Positions 37,238-50,510 of a stretch of 64,000 bases of DNA are shown one piece after another. The number at the start of each line of letters is the position of its first letter. Position 1 is the stretch's first letter. The notes beneath the pieces are model-generated. The model ran no database searches and had not been told where the DNA came from. It saw only the letters and a list, made by a program, of their open reading frames with translations. Source of the DNA: Vigna angularis (Eukaryota > Streptophyta > Magnoliopsida > Fabales > Fabaceae); contig NC_068973.1 in NCBI RefSeq assembly GCF_016808095.1, positions 4,088,501-4,152,500 on the forward strand. Direction: 5' to 3'. The translations under genes were made by a program, and so were the position numbers.

Positions 37238-40200
37238 GTACTTGTTATGATTCATTACTTTAGCGTAAAGAAATCAATATTAAAATAAAATTACTTATTT
37301 TTAATTAATTTGTTATAAAAAAAAAAGAAAAACATGTCTGCACAGTTCTGAAATTCACAATATGTTAACGGCAAGATCTCATATTTCACAATTAGAGTGT
37401 TCTCAATGAAAATATATTGTTTTAAATGAAACACCTTAAAAGAAAGAAGAAAGAGAATGATGTGCTGGTTTAAAATACTTTAAAATTTTTTAATCTTAAT
37501 TAATAATAAATTAGAAACATTAAATCATATTATCAATTTCAAGATTAAAACTTTGGATATTGTAATATATACATAAACTTAATTCAAAATGAAGTATGTA
37601 TTGAATAAACTAATCTTATGTATAAGTGTTGAGTTGAGAATATGAAAATAAAACTATTATGTTCAACATACTTATAAATTAAACTTCACAAACATGTTAT
37701 AACACTCATAATTTAAAAGTAATAATAAGGTGCATAGAAAGTATATAAAGAGCTATAAGAGTTCTAGATAAAATAAAAAGGTTACAGAAAAATGTTGGAA
37801 ATAGAATGGATAAAACATGTAATTATTCATAATATATTATAGTCATTTGATTAGTTGTTTGTATAGGAACTAATATTGCTATAGATGTTTCGATTCATCT
37901 TATGTTCTATAATTCATCATATTTTTAGAAAATTACAAAATAAAACTAAAACTACTCATGAACGAAACTCACATCTTATAGCAATTGAAATTCTTAGTAA
38001 ACTATGATGTTTTGCTTCATGGTTTGTTAATTTATTTTGTAAAATAGATATACATTCAAGCTAGAATGATTCTGTTTAAGAAATAACTATTAATATTGTA
38101 CTTCATGTTTTATTATTGTTTGTGAGTACAATTGTGACTGATGAAAATAATGTCTTAAATATCATTTATGTTAAGTTAGAAAGTGAGTGTTGATCACGGT
38201 ATAATAGGGTATAATAGACTATAAGTCTATAACGTTTCTTGTTCCAATCAATCAAGATACTTTTAAGTTTATATTTGACTTTTCTTATACTTTCACTATG
38301 AGATTTTGGTTATATTCTTGTTTTGAAGTCTAAGTATACTTGAAGTTTAAAGGATATGACAGAGTGGTATATATGTTCTACAAATTTTTACATAGTGTTA
38401 TTATTTTGTTATCATTAGATAACAGTCATGATTTTTTTTTCATTTTTAAGATTTTCTTACTATATTGTTTTTATCTTATTTTTTTAATAGTAGAGTGATT
38501 CCTGAAGATAAAGGTGATGTGATTTTGGTATCAAGAACTATGATTAATAAAAATTTTCTTAACATGTATTGTGGTTGTAGTTTAATTTTATTTGCGGTGG
38601 TTAATTAGTTTTTTATAAGAAGAATTGCTTAACACAAAGTTATCATTGAAACAAAAGACGCCTGTTGTTTTAAGAATTTCTTAACCATAAATGACGCGTT
38701 GTTGTTTAATAATTTCTTAACCATAAATCACGCATGCATGTACCATTAGAGTATTTAATTATTATTTGTCGAACACTTGTTTTGAAGAACCTCTTTAATT
38801 CATGTGTGCATCCTTTAATTATATATCTCTTTTTTAGTTGTTTACTGACGTGAGAATAATTCTCTAAAACTTTATTTTGCTAAACTAATATGTAGGTGTA
38901 GTTTTGCATAATTGGCCAATAAAAAATATCAATAGAATGACTTTGAAGAATTTTCTATGAAATTAATTCTTAAAATAGTTATGATAAAGTAGAACTTATT
39001 ATTCATACATTATTATTTAAAAAAAAAATCACCTGAGAGAATCTCTCTCCCTCTTTATATATTTGAAATGTAGGTCACTGCATTGAATATTATAATATTT
39101 AAATTTTGTGAACGTGACGTGAAACTATATACTTAATATGGTGCAGCATATAATGTTTTAAGTGGTAGGTTTGACTTTTCATTTATAGATGTAGCAGGGA
39201 AAACTCTCAATTTTCAATTTTTATTTTTTCACATCTTAAGTAATTAAATAGTTTTTAATGGTGTCTCAATTGAATATGTTATATTTGAAGTTGAATTACA
39301 CCAAAATAAAATAAATAAAACGCATACAATACAATGGATTTCTAAAATTAGGGAATTTTCTTATGGTTAAAAAAATCACAAAAATTAAGAAGATACAAAC
39401 TTATAACTAATGAATAAAAAAGGAATAAATTGCTATTTAACCTAAATAGTTTTATAGTACATTTGTTTTGAAGTTACTATTTCTTTTGGTTTATTTTAAA
39501 TTATCATAACTTAAGAGCAGTTGATGTCAAATATATAGTTTATAAACATTTTTCTTTCTCAATTTACTTTCAGTATCTTCATAAGATAAAATTAGGAAAG
39601 AGTCAATAATCTTCAAAGTAAAAAATATCTTAAAAAACCTTAAAAAAATAAAATTATGGGTAAGAAAAAAAAATTAATGTATGACTTATAGGTGAAAATA
39701 TAATAACCTTAACAATCAGATTTATAAGAAGAAAAATTATGTAAATGTATGACTTATAGGTAAAGATGTATAATTATATTGCACATATAATTGATTATAT
39801 TATTGAAAAATTATTGTTTTAAAAGACTAGTTACATACATAACATAACGGATTATTTTTTTATTTTTTAATAATAATAACAATAATAATAATAATAAATT
39901 AATAAAGTTATTAATTAAATTGCTTTACACTTATTTATTTTCAGTCTATTTTATCTACTTCATTAAATGTTCTATCCAATTTTATAAAAATAATTAAACT
40001 TAAATTCACTTTTTTAAACTTTAAATCATCTTAATTTGTTTTTCATTCTCTCTCGTTTTCCATCATTCAAGGAAAATATATATCATTACTATCTTTATTA
40101 TTAAAACCAATATATTTAACTCAAAATATCGTAAAATATTATGATTTTACACAAATTTTCAATTCTAATATCACACAATATTAAGAATAAAAAAAATACT

Positions 40201-40610
40201 CGTGTCCACAAATATTTACAAATAAAATTCATAATGGATAATTAGTATTTGTAAGTAACATATAGTTGATATTTTAGTTTCGGTTTATAAATGAATTAGA
40301 TACATATATCATATTACCTGTATCTACTAAAATCTATTAAAATTTAATTTATATTTTATTAAATTATTAAATTTAATTAAAATTAAATTTATATCTATAT
40401 CTAATTTATATTATATTATATATTTTTTTTATAATTTTATATTAGAATTTATAAAATATTTTTTAAATATATGCGTATATCTACATATACCTATGGTTTT
40501 AAAATATATGTAAATATTTTTTAAACGAGTATTAGAAAATTAATAGAACAAGTAATAAGTGAATTTTTGTTGTTGAATAACAGTATAAATACTATATTTT
40601 TACTTTTTAG
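37238..40610. other. AT-rich intergenic DNA
   Basis: No gene recognised across about 3.4 kb, and no open frame of 60 codons or more. An (AAT)n-like run lies near 39868-39898. Confidence 0.65.
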
Positions 40611-40660
40611 CACTAGTGCAGAAACGGCTTTTCACGTCCCCGAATAGACGTCCGTCCAAC
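40611..40660 (+). mobile_element. CACTA-type terminus (left end)
   Basis: CACTAGTGCAGAAACGGC starts at 40611, followed by G/C-richer subterminal text with GACGTCCGTCC. This resembles legume CACTA element ends. No matching right terminus was seen downstream before the solo LTR, so the element is probably truncated. Confidence 0.45.
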
Positions 40661-42537
40661 GAATCCCCAACGTATATAATTGACCGGTGGCATAATAGTA
40701 AATCTATAGATTTATTATTTATAAGATTTAAACCTAAGTAAAAGAATAAATTTCATTTAAAGTAAATATAATTAAATGTTTATTTTATTATATGTGTTGT
40801 CAACTACAACAACAACATTTAAATAAAAATGAATGTAATTAAAAATTAACATTTATTTATTCCAAATTCACTTTCATATGTTACATCTTTACTTTCTTAA
40901 TTGAATAAGTTTTAATTAAAATAAAGCTCGATTAATATATATATTATATAGAAAGTAAAATTTTGTGGTTTGACGATTTATATAGTTTTATAAGTCTTTG
41001 AAAATGGTAATCTTGATCTGAAATTTAACTAACAATGATGAGTATCATTTGACAGCAGCCATATTGAGAGATGTAAAAATTCCTTGGAACAAATACTATA
41101 CTATCTTAACCGGGTTTCTCGCCTCTTTATTAGTTATTTCAATGTTATATTATATTGCTTAACACAACAGAAAATTGAAGAGGTGAGAAGCATGAGAAGT
41201 TTAGCAATGGTGAAAAAGAAAATACAAACATGGAAGTGGGTGTAATGACGTTGCAATGTTTTATAAAGAGTAAAGGAGCATCTGTAGTGGTTATGAATGT
41301 CACGCATAACACCAAAAAAATATTAAAAAAAAGTCATGAATTTCACGTGGATGGGTGAAAAGAGTAAACAAAAGGACACCACCCAATTCAAATCAAGAAT
41401 TAATAATGTTAAATTGAGGTTGCCCTGTCCCAACTTGGAACAAAGCGTTGAAAACCAAAACATTTTCTATCAAATCCATTTTTTACCAATATAAAAAGGT
41501 GAGAATGTTTAATTTCTAGTCATCTTAATAGAAGGTTTTATTTTATGTTATAATTTTGTAAAAGGTAAAATAATTTAAAATAAAAAAAATTTAAAAAGAG
41601 AATAGAGACAAAGTTCTTCATTGTTCTTTAGAATGACTCAGTCTTAACCCGTGACTCCATAATTCTTTTACAAAATTCAACACCCCTTGCAAACCACATG
41701 CTCCAACCACTCCTCAATAAATTATGATTATTCTCTTAAAAAAGAACATAAATTATTAAATATATACATCTATAATGAAATATATAATGAAGATACGATA
41801 AAAAGTAAATAAAACTGCGCGTTCTGAAAAGCCATTTGGTCTTGCCACGTGTTATTTTATTCTGCGGTTGCGTGAAGTGGTGTGTACTGCGTGCATCCTA
41901 TCCTAGAACTTTCCTTGTCTCCTCATTTTCCACACGGAATTTCATTGTCGACTTTTCACTTTCAAATTCGTAGCACTCTACTCTTCTCTTAGTAATGTAA
42001 ATGAGTTTTGTTATGCTATTGCCCAACATCATGAGTAGTTATGATGGTTTTAAATAATTCGATAAATTAACATTTCAAAACTTGTTTTAAATAACAATAT
42101 GAATTTGGTCCTCATGTTTCTAATAAATAACTTTTTCCCATTTTCAAGAAAAAGACATTTAACCTCTTAGTGATTTTATTTAGCATTAAGATGGTAATAT
42201 TGTCTCCTTCACACGTTATACTATATTGGTTGTTTGTTTTAAATTGATTATGATCATTTTACATTAAATTTCACGGAGGAATTTCATTGCAGCGAGATGG
42301 TAAAAAATTTCATTATTTCTTTCATATTTATTTTTAAAGAAAAACCTTATCCCAATCTTCCTATTTACATATTTATATTTAATAGATAAACATTTTTATC
42401 TTATCCTCGTTTGATAATGAATTGTATCCATCTTCATATTCGTATATATTTCATATTAAAGTACTAAATAAACATAAAATAAACAAAAATTATTAAATAT
42501 GTATCTTGTTAGAAATAATTTGATATATAATTCAACG
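40661..42537. other. Intergenic DNA
   Basis: No gene recognised. A less AT-rich patch at 41815-41990 contains CCACGTGT but no coding sequence. CAACG at 42533-42537 is the left duplication of the next element. Confidence 0.5.
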
Positions 42538-45014
42538 TGTCAGAACCATTAAAATCCAATCAAAGAATCGTCTTAATGGATTACATGTGTCAAGGAAGGG
42601 GATCTGAAAATCAGATGGTGGAAGGCAGGTGTGAGCAGTTGAGTGGTCGTTCGGTTTTGACGTTGGAAGAAAAACTCTAAGTTTTCAAAATTTCACGCCA
42701 CTTTCTGCATGCACCGTTCTTCCCCAGATTTCTGAAAATTTCATTCTCTCCTCCTTATCTCTAAAAAGCTCTTACTTCTCTCTAAGGATTCTCATCGTTT
42801 CTTCCTCCGATCATCACTCAAGCACCATTTCCACTCTTCCGGTGTCAAGGGCTTTCGATTGAACCGATCGGTTTGTGAAGCTGAGCTGGTAAGTTCTTCT
42901 TTTCACTCAGCCGTGCGATTTTCTGGACATGCAAACCAAGTTCTGGTTTCATGTGTTGATCACTCTTTTAAAAATGAGTAGTTCTAATAGTGTTTTGGTT
43001 TTTACTTGGTTTAGTTTTAGAGATTTGTTGAGCGTTGAGGGTATAAGGATTTGTAGAGGTGAACCAGTAATCATACCTGTGAGCGTTCGGTCACGTTAGA
43101 GGTAAGGGAAGCTTATATAATTTGATTTTATTTCTCGTTTTTGAATGCTGGCATGCTTGTTTGATTGTTGGATGAAATATGAAGTATGATTGTACCATGT
43201 TTTGGCTGTATGAATGTATGAAGATAAATAATGCTGAGGAATGAATTAATAAGAGTATGAATTCTAAGTCTGTATTACTATGTGGAAATTGATGTTCGTC
43301 ACTGAAAGTCATTGACCGTTCGGTTTTCTCGTGGACTTGGTTGGAACTGGATTCTTTCATTTGGATGGAATTCCAATTGAGGATCGAGCGTCTTCGTTTA
43401 GTAATATTTATATATAGGCGTTCAACCAAGGATATTCGTTCCTTGGTATTCTGTTATAAATTTATGTATATCTATATGTAGTTGTATGTTCATTCGTTAT
43501 TGAACATTAGTTAAATGATATCTTATATTTATCAAGCCTTTATTCTATAAATTAAGTAGTGCTCGGTCTTACACCAAGCGCTCGTACTATGTAGTGCTCG
43601 GTCTTACACCAAGTACTCGTACTAAGTAAGTGCTAGGTCTTACACCAAGTGCTCGTTCTCCTTTCTATAATCTATCTTGATGATAAGAGCGTCCGTCCAA
43701 ACTCAACAGTGTTCTCTCTTCATCGTGCTCGGTCTTCGACTGACATTCAGTTTTCTTGATGATAAACTCATAAATAAGCCAAGTATTTATAGCTTTCGTT
43801 TTCTTCATATGATTCCTTTAAGTACTATCATTTGATGTTTTACAGTGTCTGTATCCATTGGTTTCGGCCTAGAGTCTTAGTACTCGGCCTAGGCTTTACT
43901 GTGTTCGGTCTAAACGCTCATGAGTCAGCTCATTAAATTGGCTCACTTTGTGAATAACATTCGCTTCTATTAGTCCTTGTGAAATATTATTGTAATCAGT
44001 CTCTTCCCAACCCCGATAGTCACTCTCTCGGTTTTGATCCGTTTTGGAACTGGAAACCCCTCGGTCTCACTCCAAGTGTTCGATCTCGTTCGGGGTTGAA
44101 GATTTACGTTCGGTATTTGGTATCCTAAGGAATCTTTATTCAAATTGGTTCAGTTGAGGTTTAACAATGAAAGATGATGGAGTATGAGATGGATGTGACG
44201 TATTTGATTATGAAAGAGTATTCCGGGGAGGAATATCTCATGAATGAATATTGGAATTGGTAAAGTATGAATGTGGGCATGTTAAACTGGCGGTTCATCC
44301 TGATATTCCATTATTACTCGTTCTCACGTAGAGAAAGGTAAGTCATGTGTGGGAATGGCAGGAGGTCCTAGTCCTTATGGTTAATTTGGACAGATAGAAC
44401 TAACCTCGGGTGACAGCTGTTGAGGGTATCCCAGTTACTACATCACCTGGGTGCACGAACGTCGTAGCTACACAGAATTCATACAGTCCGGATAGTCAGA
44501 GTCTAGTATTAGGCTTTGCATGAAAGAGTTAATGATTTTATCTGATTTAATTGATTGTGTGTAATATATGCTGATACATGAATTAAATTACATAAACTTA
44601 CCCTATTTTTCTGTCTTGTCTGTCTTGTATGTTCGGTTGTTTGTCCTGTTGCAATGATCATCCGTGTGGATGTCAGCAAAAGGAGATGAGTTGCTGGAAG
44701 GAGCGCTAGCCAAAGAAAATCTGGTCGAGGTGGAAGTTAAGACCGAACAGTAGAAGTGTTCGGTCAGCTGTTGGTTTCCTTTGTATTACCGTTCGTACCT
44801 CTCTTGGCTATTTCTTTTGTAGGACCGTTCGGTATAGGTCTTTTGTAAACCGTTCGGCCTAGTTGTAGCTGGTGTGCAGTTTCAACTTCCCGTTGTATTG
44901 TAAGGTCGTTCGGCGTATCTGTACTGAATCTCTTTTGAAAGACTGAGCTGTAATATTATTAGATGTGATTATTCTATTGTATGGTTTTACACTATATTTT
45001 TGGGATGTTAGACA
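42538..45014 (+). mobile_element. Solo LTR, about 2.48 kb, Tekay/Del-like relative
   Basis: Starts TGTCAGAACC and ends GTTAGACA (inverted TGTC/GACA). CAACG precedes it and recurs at 45013-45017, overlapping the terminal CA, which fits a target-site duplication. No primer-binding site or coding region follows, so this is a solo LTR formed by LTR-LTR recombination. The block 44276-44500 (CCTCACGTAGAG-like text, GGCAGGAGGTCCTAGTCC, CAGTTACTACATCACC, AGCTACACAGAATTCAT) is shared with the LTRs at 48955 and 54600, so the families are related. GTTCGG motifs are frequent throughout. Confidence 0.75.
43557..43665 (+). repeat. 34-35-bp tandem triplication inside the solo LTR
   Basis: GTGCTCGGTCTTACACCAAG and close variants start near 43559, 43593 and 43630, each followed by CGCTCGTACTA-like text. 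Confidence 0.85.
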
Positions 45015-45198
45015 ACGAAATTTAAAAAATATATATATATAATTAAAAATATGAAAAAAAATGAAAAGTCCTTAAGTGAACTATTTACGATAATGAAATT
45101 TGTTTTAATAAGAGGAAAAATATTTTAAAGATGTAAGTAAATTTCATAAGTATAAAACAAGTCAAACAATTAAAAGACAAAAAATGTAATAAGAAAAG

Positions 45199-45263
<65 letters not shown>

Positions 45264-45479
45264 TAAAATAAATTGTAGATACTTTACTAATTTAAATAAG
45301 ACGAGATAATTATTACAGTGGGTATAGAAATGGGAACGGGAAGAGTGTGTACACACTCATCCTCGTCTCCATACTTGTAACAACCTTAAAATTTTACTTT
45401 CTATGGACACTTATATTTATATTTAACATGTTATAAGTCTCATGGTATAATAACTTGTCGATAACCTTGAAGGAGGGAT
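45015..45479. other. Intergenic DNA with (AT)n tract
   Basis: Short AT-rich spacer between the solo LTR and the gag fragment. (AT)n lies at 45200-45259. Confidence 0.6.
45200..45259. repeat. (AT)n microsatellite, about 60 bp
   Basis: Uninterrupted AT dinucleotide run. Confidence 0.95.
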
Positions 45480-45840
45480 GTTCGCGGATAGCCTATGTGT
45501 TAGGCCATCAAGTTTATGCGCATCGAGGACGTGCACACTTTTCGGAAGAGACAACAGGAGGAAGTTGCAACCTCTAATGGAGAAAGGAAGGATGAGAAGA
45601 AATCGATTGGTGGAGGAGATAAAGGGGACGAGTCTAGGCCCAAGGACCTCTCCTGGGAGTCTAAGTTTAACCAGTACACCCCTTTGAATGCGTTAAGGGA
45701 AAGAATCGTGGATGAGACGTTAAGTGCGGATCTCCTCTTCCGATCAAGAAGAAACCAACCCTAAGGAACATTGATGAAAAGAAACATTGTTAAAGCCATC
45801 AAAACCTTGAACACACTATGGAAGAATTGAGATAGGTCAC
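45480..45840 (+). pseudogene. Broken retrotransposon gag fragment
   Basis: The frame at 45516-45764 reads MRIEDVHTFRKRQQEE, later KFNQYTPLNALRERIV. It aligns in order with RMEDMRISQRKRQQEA and KFNHYTTLNAPRAEVL of the intact Gag at 24003-25316. The zinc-knuckle portion continues in another frame just after the stop, with HQNLEHTMEE matching HQNHGHTTEE, so there is a frameshift plus stop codons. No LTR was found attached. It is the remnant of a related but distinct Gypsy element. Confidence 0.75.
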
Positions 45841-47834
45841 CTTTAGAAGTACGTTAAAGTAGAGCAAACAGAAAGAAGTTTCCATCGAAAAAGAAGTCTC
45901 AATTTAGATATTAACATTTTTCAGTTGAATTTTTTTCATATTCATACAAAAGTTTTACTACTTATTATTGAAAGTAAGTTATTCTCTTGGTAAGTTATAT
46001 AGTATTTACTAATAGGAAAGTCTTGAGCGTGAATATGTATTTGAGTATATTTATTCTAAATGTATAAAGTTGTTTCTGTATTTGTTCTTAATATTGAGTA
46101 TGAAATGTGTTTGTTTATTTTATTCAAATAATACACTTATACAAGTATTTCAACCATGTGCACGGTTGTGCACTCAAAGAATCTTAACAATCTAATACAT
46201 GTACTTTACCATATGTAAGTGATGAATATTTAATAATTATAATTTAAAATTATGACATTATCAAATATTAAAACAATACACACTTTAATTTCAAGTAATA
46301 AAAAAAATTGTAGGAATTTACTCTTTTTTATTCAATCTCAATCAATGAGTTTAACTTCATTTTTTGGAATCTCCTAAAAATAATATTTGAAAAATAATAT
46401 CCATGATTAATATAATTATTTTAGAAAAGTGGGTATTAAATTAAGACAGTAATCATGACTTTGTTATGAACTCATCACATTAAATAGAAGTAGTTAAACC
46501 TATATCTAGCATTGTGAGTTTCAAAAGACAGTAAAATAAAACGTGCTAAATTTGGAACATATTTAATGAATAAAGGAAACAGTAACATCAAACACGAGAA
46601 GTTGCATTGGTAGGTTTACGAATTTATATACCTATAATGACATACTGTTTTCTCGTTTATCTAGGAAAGTGGGTTTCTACTCCTTCTTTTTCTATGACAA
46701 AAGAAAATATTGTTTTTTTTTAATTTTATTATTGTAATGAATGGTTATCGGTGATCGGTGATCGGTGGTAAACGGTGTCCTAATATGATTTTGGATTATG
46801 CCATATCGGTGCAATATGGATAACATGTCAGAACCGAGTTCAAAGTTCTCTATACATTTACAGAAATACCCTTTCTAAAATCTTTAAAAGAACTCTTTTA
46901 CACCAACCTCACACATCCTAAATTGGATGAAGACCATCTATTTCCATCTTTAACTATTTATTCTATTTCATTGTATATTTTTATTAATGTTTTAAATATG
47001 AAAAGAAAAATATTTCTATGATAGAGATGTTAGAGTTAAATTATTTTAGTAAATAAATATGAATGTATCCTATATATATTTGTTTATTTATTAACAACAA
47101 ACCGAGTAATAGAGTGAAAGAAATAAATGTTATTTTAAGTACTTATATAGATTAACTGATAGTTAAAGAACAAGGTGGCTCACACAATGAAAAATAACTT
47201 ATAGTTGTTATTTGGATGACTATAATTGGTGTGCAGTGTTAATAATACTCAGTCCTCAATATGCTTAACCAAGATAACCAAAAGACATAAATATGGAATA
47301 CATTAAACCATGTAGAAGACTATAATTTATTACCTAAGGATCATAATTGTTTATGCTTAAAAATCTCACAAATTGATCATCTAGTTGAACATACAAACTA
47401 AGCTTGAAAAGTAATATGCAATATTATATAATCAATTATGTCTTTATTTTTGCATTGTTGGTCCAAATTTGTGGTATAAATTAAATAACACAATATTATA
47501 TTTGAAAAATTATAACCATTTTATGATTAGATTTTAATAAATTAAAACTTGAATTTAAAATGTTATAAACATATTTTCTCTCCCTGAAATCAAAACCCTA
47601 AAAATGTTTTGAATTGAATGACTTGTTAATTTTGTTTCACTACAATTTTTTTTATTATGATGTATAACTTTTGGTAAATGTTTTAATCACAACGAATTTG
47701 TCACTGTATATTGTGATTATTGTAGTAGTTAAAAAATATAGTGGATAAAAGAATGACTCGTTAAATGAATTGTGTTATTAATTTTAAAATGTTTGATAAT
47801 TTGTTTTGTAAGTTACATGATTTGGCCATCATTT

Positions 47835-47882
<48 letters not shown>

Positions 47883-48954
47883 TTATATATAATTTCAATT
47901 TAAATTTATTTTTTCATCAACTAAAAATATTCTATAATGTGTAAAATATTTACCAGAAAATAAAAAATAAATAAAATAACAAAGAAGTTATAACATAATT
48001 AAGTAATAGTCATACTCATCATTTAAAATATTAAGTTTGAATGATAAATTTATCAGTTTTAAATAATATTTAAACATAATAATTTAATTAATAAAACGAC
48101 ATACATTTATATGCAATTATTTTTAATTACAAATGTATTATTTTATCAAAACAAAATAGTAACATAGTCTAGTAAAAAAAATTACCAAAGTGAGATTAAT
48201 TAATTGAAGTACTTTAAATTTATTTTCTTAAGAAACAATTTAAATTAAAATCATCTTAATTTTAAAATAGCTAATACAATAAATAATTTCATCATATTAC
48301 ATATATTGCAAAAGTTAAACAAAGGATTACGAAAAGAAATTAAAAACTACCAATATTAGTAATAAATAATGAAATGAAAAATTATAAAGAGTTGATAAAT
48401 AAGGTAACGTAAAAAATAATTTGAAATAATGGATAAACAACTCAACCATTTTCAGTTCAATTTTTCTTTTTGTGAAAATCTTAAAATTTTATTTTTCATT
48501 AATTGTTGGGACGCCGCGTTTTCTTTTTATTTCTCTTTCCTACACTTAGCCACTGGACACTCATTCAACAATTTTCTGATATAAATTCCAATAATGGATA
48601 CACTATGATTTGATTTAAGCAGTCTATTGAATCAGTCAAACAACTAGTTCCGGTTGAATTTTTCGTATCCTCTCTTATATGTGACATACTGAAGTTGTAT
48701 TGAATAAGTCAAACTCCTTCTTGATTAGCTTAATTAATTACTATTAGGATATATAAGTTTTTATAAAACCACATTTTAACAGAAAATTAGATGACAAAAT
48801 ATTGTCATCTTATAAAACATTATAGTTTCTTTTCAAAATGAAAATCACTTGTTAAATTTGACTCTTTCATCAAATAATCATTTATAACTTTAACGAATGA
48901 GCTTGATAACATTCAACATGATATTTTTGTGTATTAATAATTCATATTAATTAT
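45841..48954. other. AT-rich intergenic DNA
   Basis: No gene recognised. (AT)n lies at 47839-47878. A small GTGATCGGTGATCGGTGG repeat occurs near 46750. ATTAT at 48950-48954 is the left target-site duplication of the next element. Confidence 0.6.
47839..47878. repeat. (AT)n microsatellite, about 40 bp
   Basis: Uninterrupted AT dinucleotide run. Confidence 0.95.
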
Positions 48955-49492
48955 TGTAAGACCCGTGAATTTTAGGAAGGTGGGACACGGTGGGTATCCA
49001 CCTTTTCATTAAATTGGGGGAGCATTATTGAAGGGCAGAGAAGAAGCTGAGGAAAGGGGGTTTTCATTTTGGCATGGGAGAGGGAGCGGGAGAGCAGCAG
49101 GGGGAAGGGAGCCCTTCCTTCCTTCCGTTTCCAGCCAACCAAAGAGCACCGTGGAAGTTGCACCAAATTCAGAAGAGCTGAAAGGAGGATCGGAGGTTGG
49201 GTCGCGGTGGATGGTTCAGTGGCGCGGTGGCCGGTTTGGCGGAGATGGAGCAAAAAGGGGGTGGTTATGGTGATGGAAGAAGCTGGAAGAGGTGAAGGTG
49301 CTAGTCCGGGATATGGGGTTGCGGGTGCTGGACATAGTGCTTGGAGAAAACCAGGTAAGGGGAGCTAGATCTTTTGTTTAGTTGATGATGTATGTTGTAT
49401 TTAATGCAAATCTGGGAAGAATGGGATGAATATTTGGGTACTGGTTTAGTTTCTGGGTTTCTGCAAAACTTGCAGAAATTCTGCAGAAATAC

Positions 49493-50207
49493 CGTTCGTC
49501 CAATTTGATTTCAAATTGGACGTTCGTCCTAAATAGCTAACGTTCGTCCAAAATGGTTGAACGTTCGTCAAGGTGAATTTGGACGTTCGTCCAAATTATT
49601 CGGTAGTCGTTGGAGAGCGTTCGTTTGTGGACGCTCGTTCAAAGTTGGTGAAGTGAAAAGGGGACGTTCGTCCCATTTGCTATGCGCGTCCGTCCTTAAA
49701 TCCAAGTGTTCGACATTGAGTGATTCGTTCTGTACGTGTGAGCGTTCGTCCAAACTGTTAGTTGGCGTTCGTTCAGACTACGAGCGTTCGTCCATGACTT
49801 CAACTTGTGAGCGTTCGTCCAAATGGCTTGACCAAGCGTTCGGCCTTAAATTCAGTGTTGAGCGTTCGGCCTTTGAGCGAGTGTGAGTGATCGTTCGTCC
49901 TTAGTTCAATTCTTAGCGTTCGTCCTTGGTTTCATCTGTGAGCGTTCGTACATTTGTCCAAACCGAGCGTTCGTCCAAAATGATCAGCATTGAGCGTTCG
50001 TCCAAACAGTGAGTGAGCGTTCGTCCGAATATATGAGCGTTCGTCCAAATAGTTGGCGTTCGTCCAATAGTGGAGCGTTCGTCCAAAAAGTGAGCGTTCG
50101 TCCTTAACACATTGATTTGATCGTTCGTCCTTAAATTGAGTGAGCGTTCGTCCTTAAATTGAGTGAGCGTTCGTCCAATAGTGTCCAGTGAATAGTGCTC
50201 GTCCAAA
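49493..50207 (+). repeat. CGTTCGTCC motif array in the 5' LTR, about 30 copies
   Basis: About 20 exact CGTTCGTCC and about 10 one- or two-base variants (CGTTCGGCC, CGTTCGTTC, CGTCCGTCC, GCTCGTCC) lie in about 715 bp. All are in the same orientation, mostly as GAGCGTTCGTCCAAA. Spacing is irregular (about 12 to 50 bp), so this is a dispersed-motif array rather than a simple satellite. Confidence 0.93.
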
Positions 50208-50510
50208 TAGTATTTTACAAATATGTTGAATTTTAAGTTCCTTTGCTTTTAGATTGAATTATGTGTACCAATGTTTGGAATATTATCTATGACATGAATT
50301 ATGTGAATGTATGAAATATGTTGGAATTGTTGGGATAATATGGTAGTATCTGATTATTCATAATTGGGGTTAAGGTTCAATGTAACAGTAAGTTATGTTA
50401 TTTAAATATTTCGGTTACAATTTATGAATATATGATCAAAAGTGAATGATGAACTATATATGAGATGAAATGAAAGTATGAATGATTAAATGAGCGTTCC
50501 AAGGAGGAAT

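Noticed and set aside
45013..45017. Treating the 45-kb gag fragment as the interior of the solo LTR element
   Set aside because: No primer-binding site follows the LTR, CAACG closes the insertion, and the fragment's Gag type matches the gag-only element rather than the Tekay-like family.
49028..50206. Several 80-109-codon open frames in the LTR, repeated exactly at 54673-55851
   Set aside because: They recur only because the two LTRs are identical. Their text (DERS..., CERSSK...) is the CGTTCGTCC motif translated, and they overlap in several frames.
49493..50207. A CRISPR-like array
   Set aside because: Repeats are only 9-15 bases, spacers are irregular and related to each other, and the DNA is a eukaryotic LTR.
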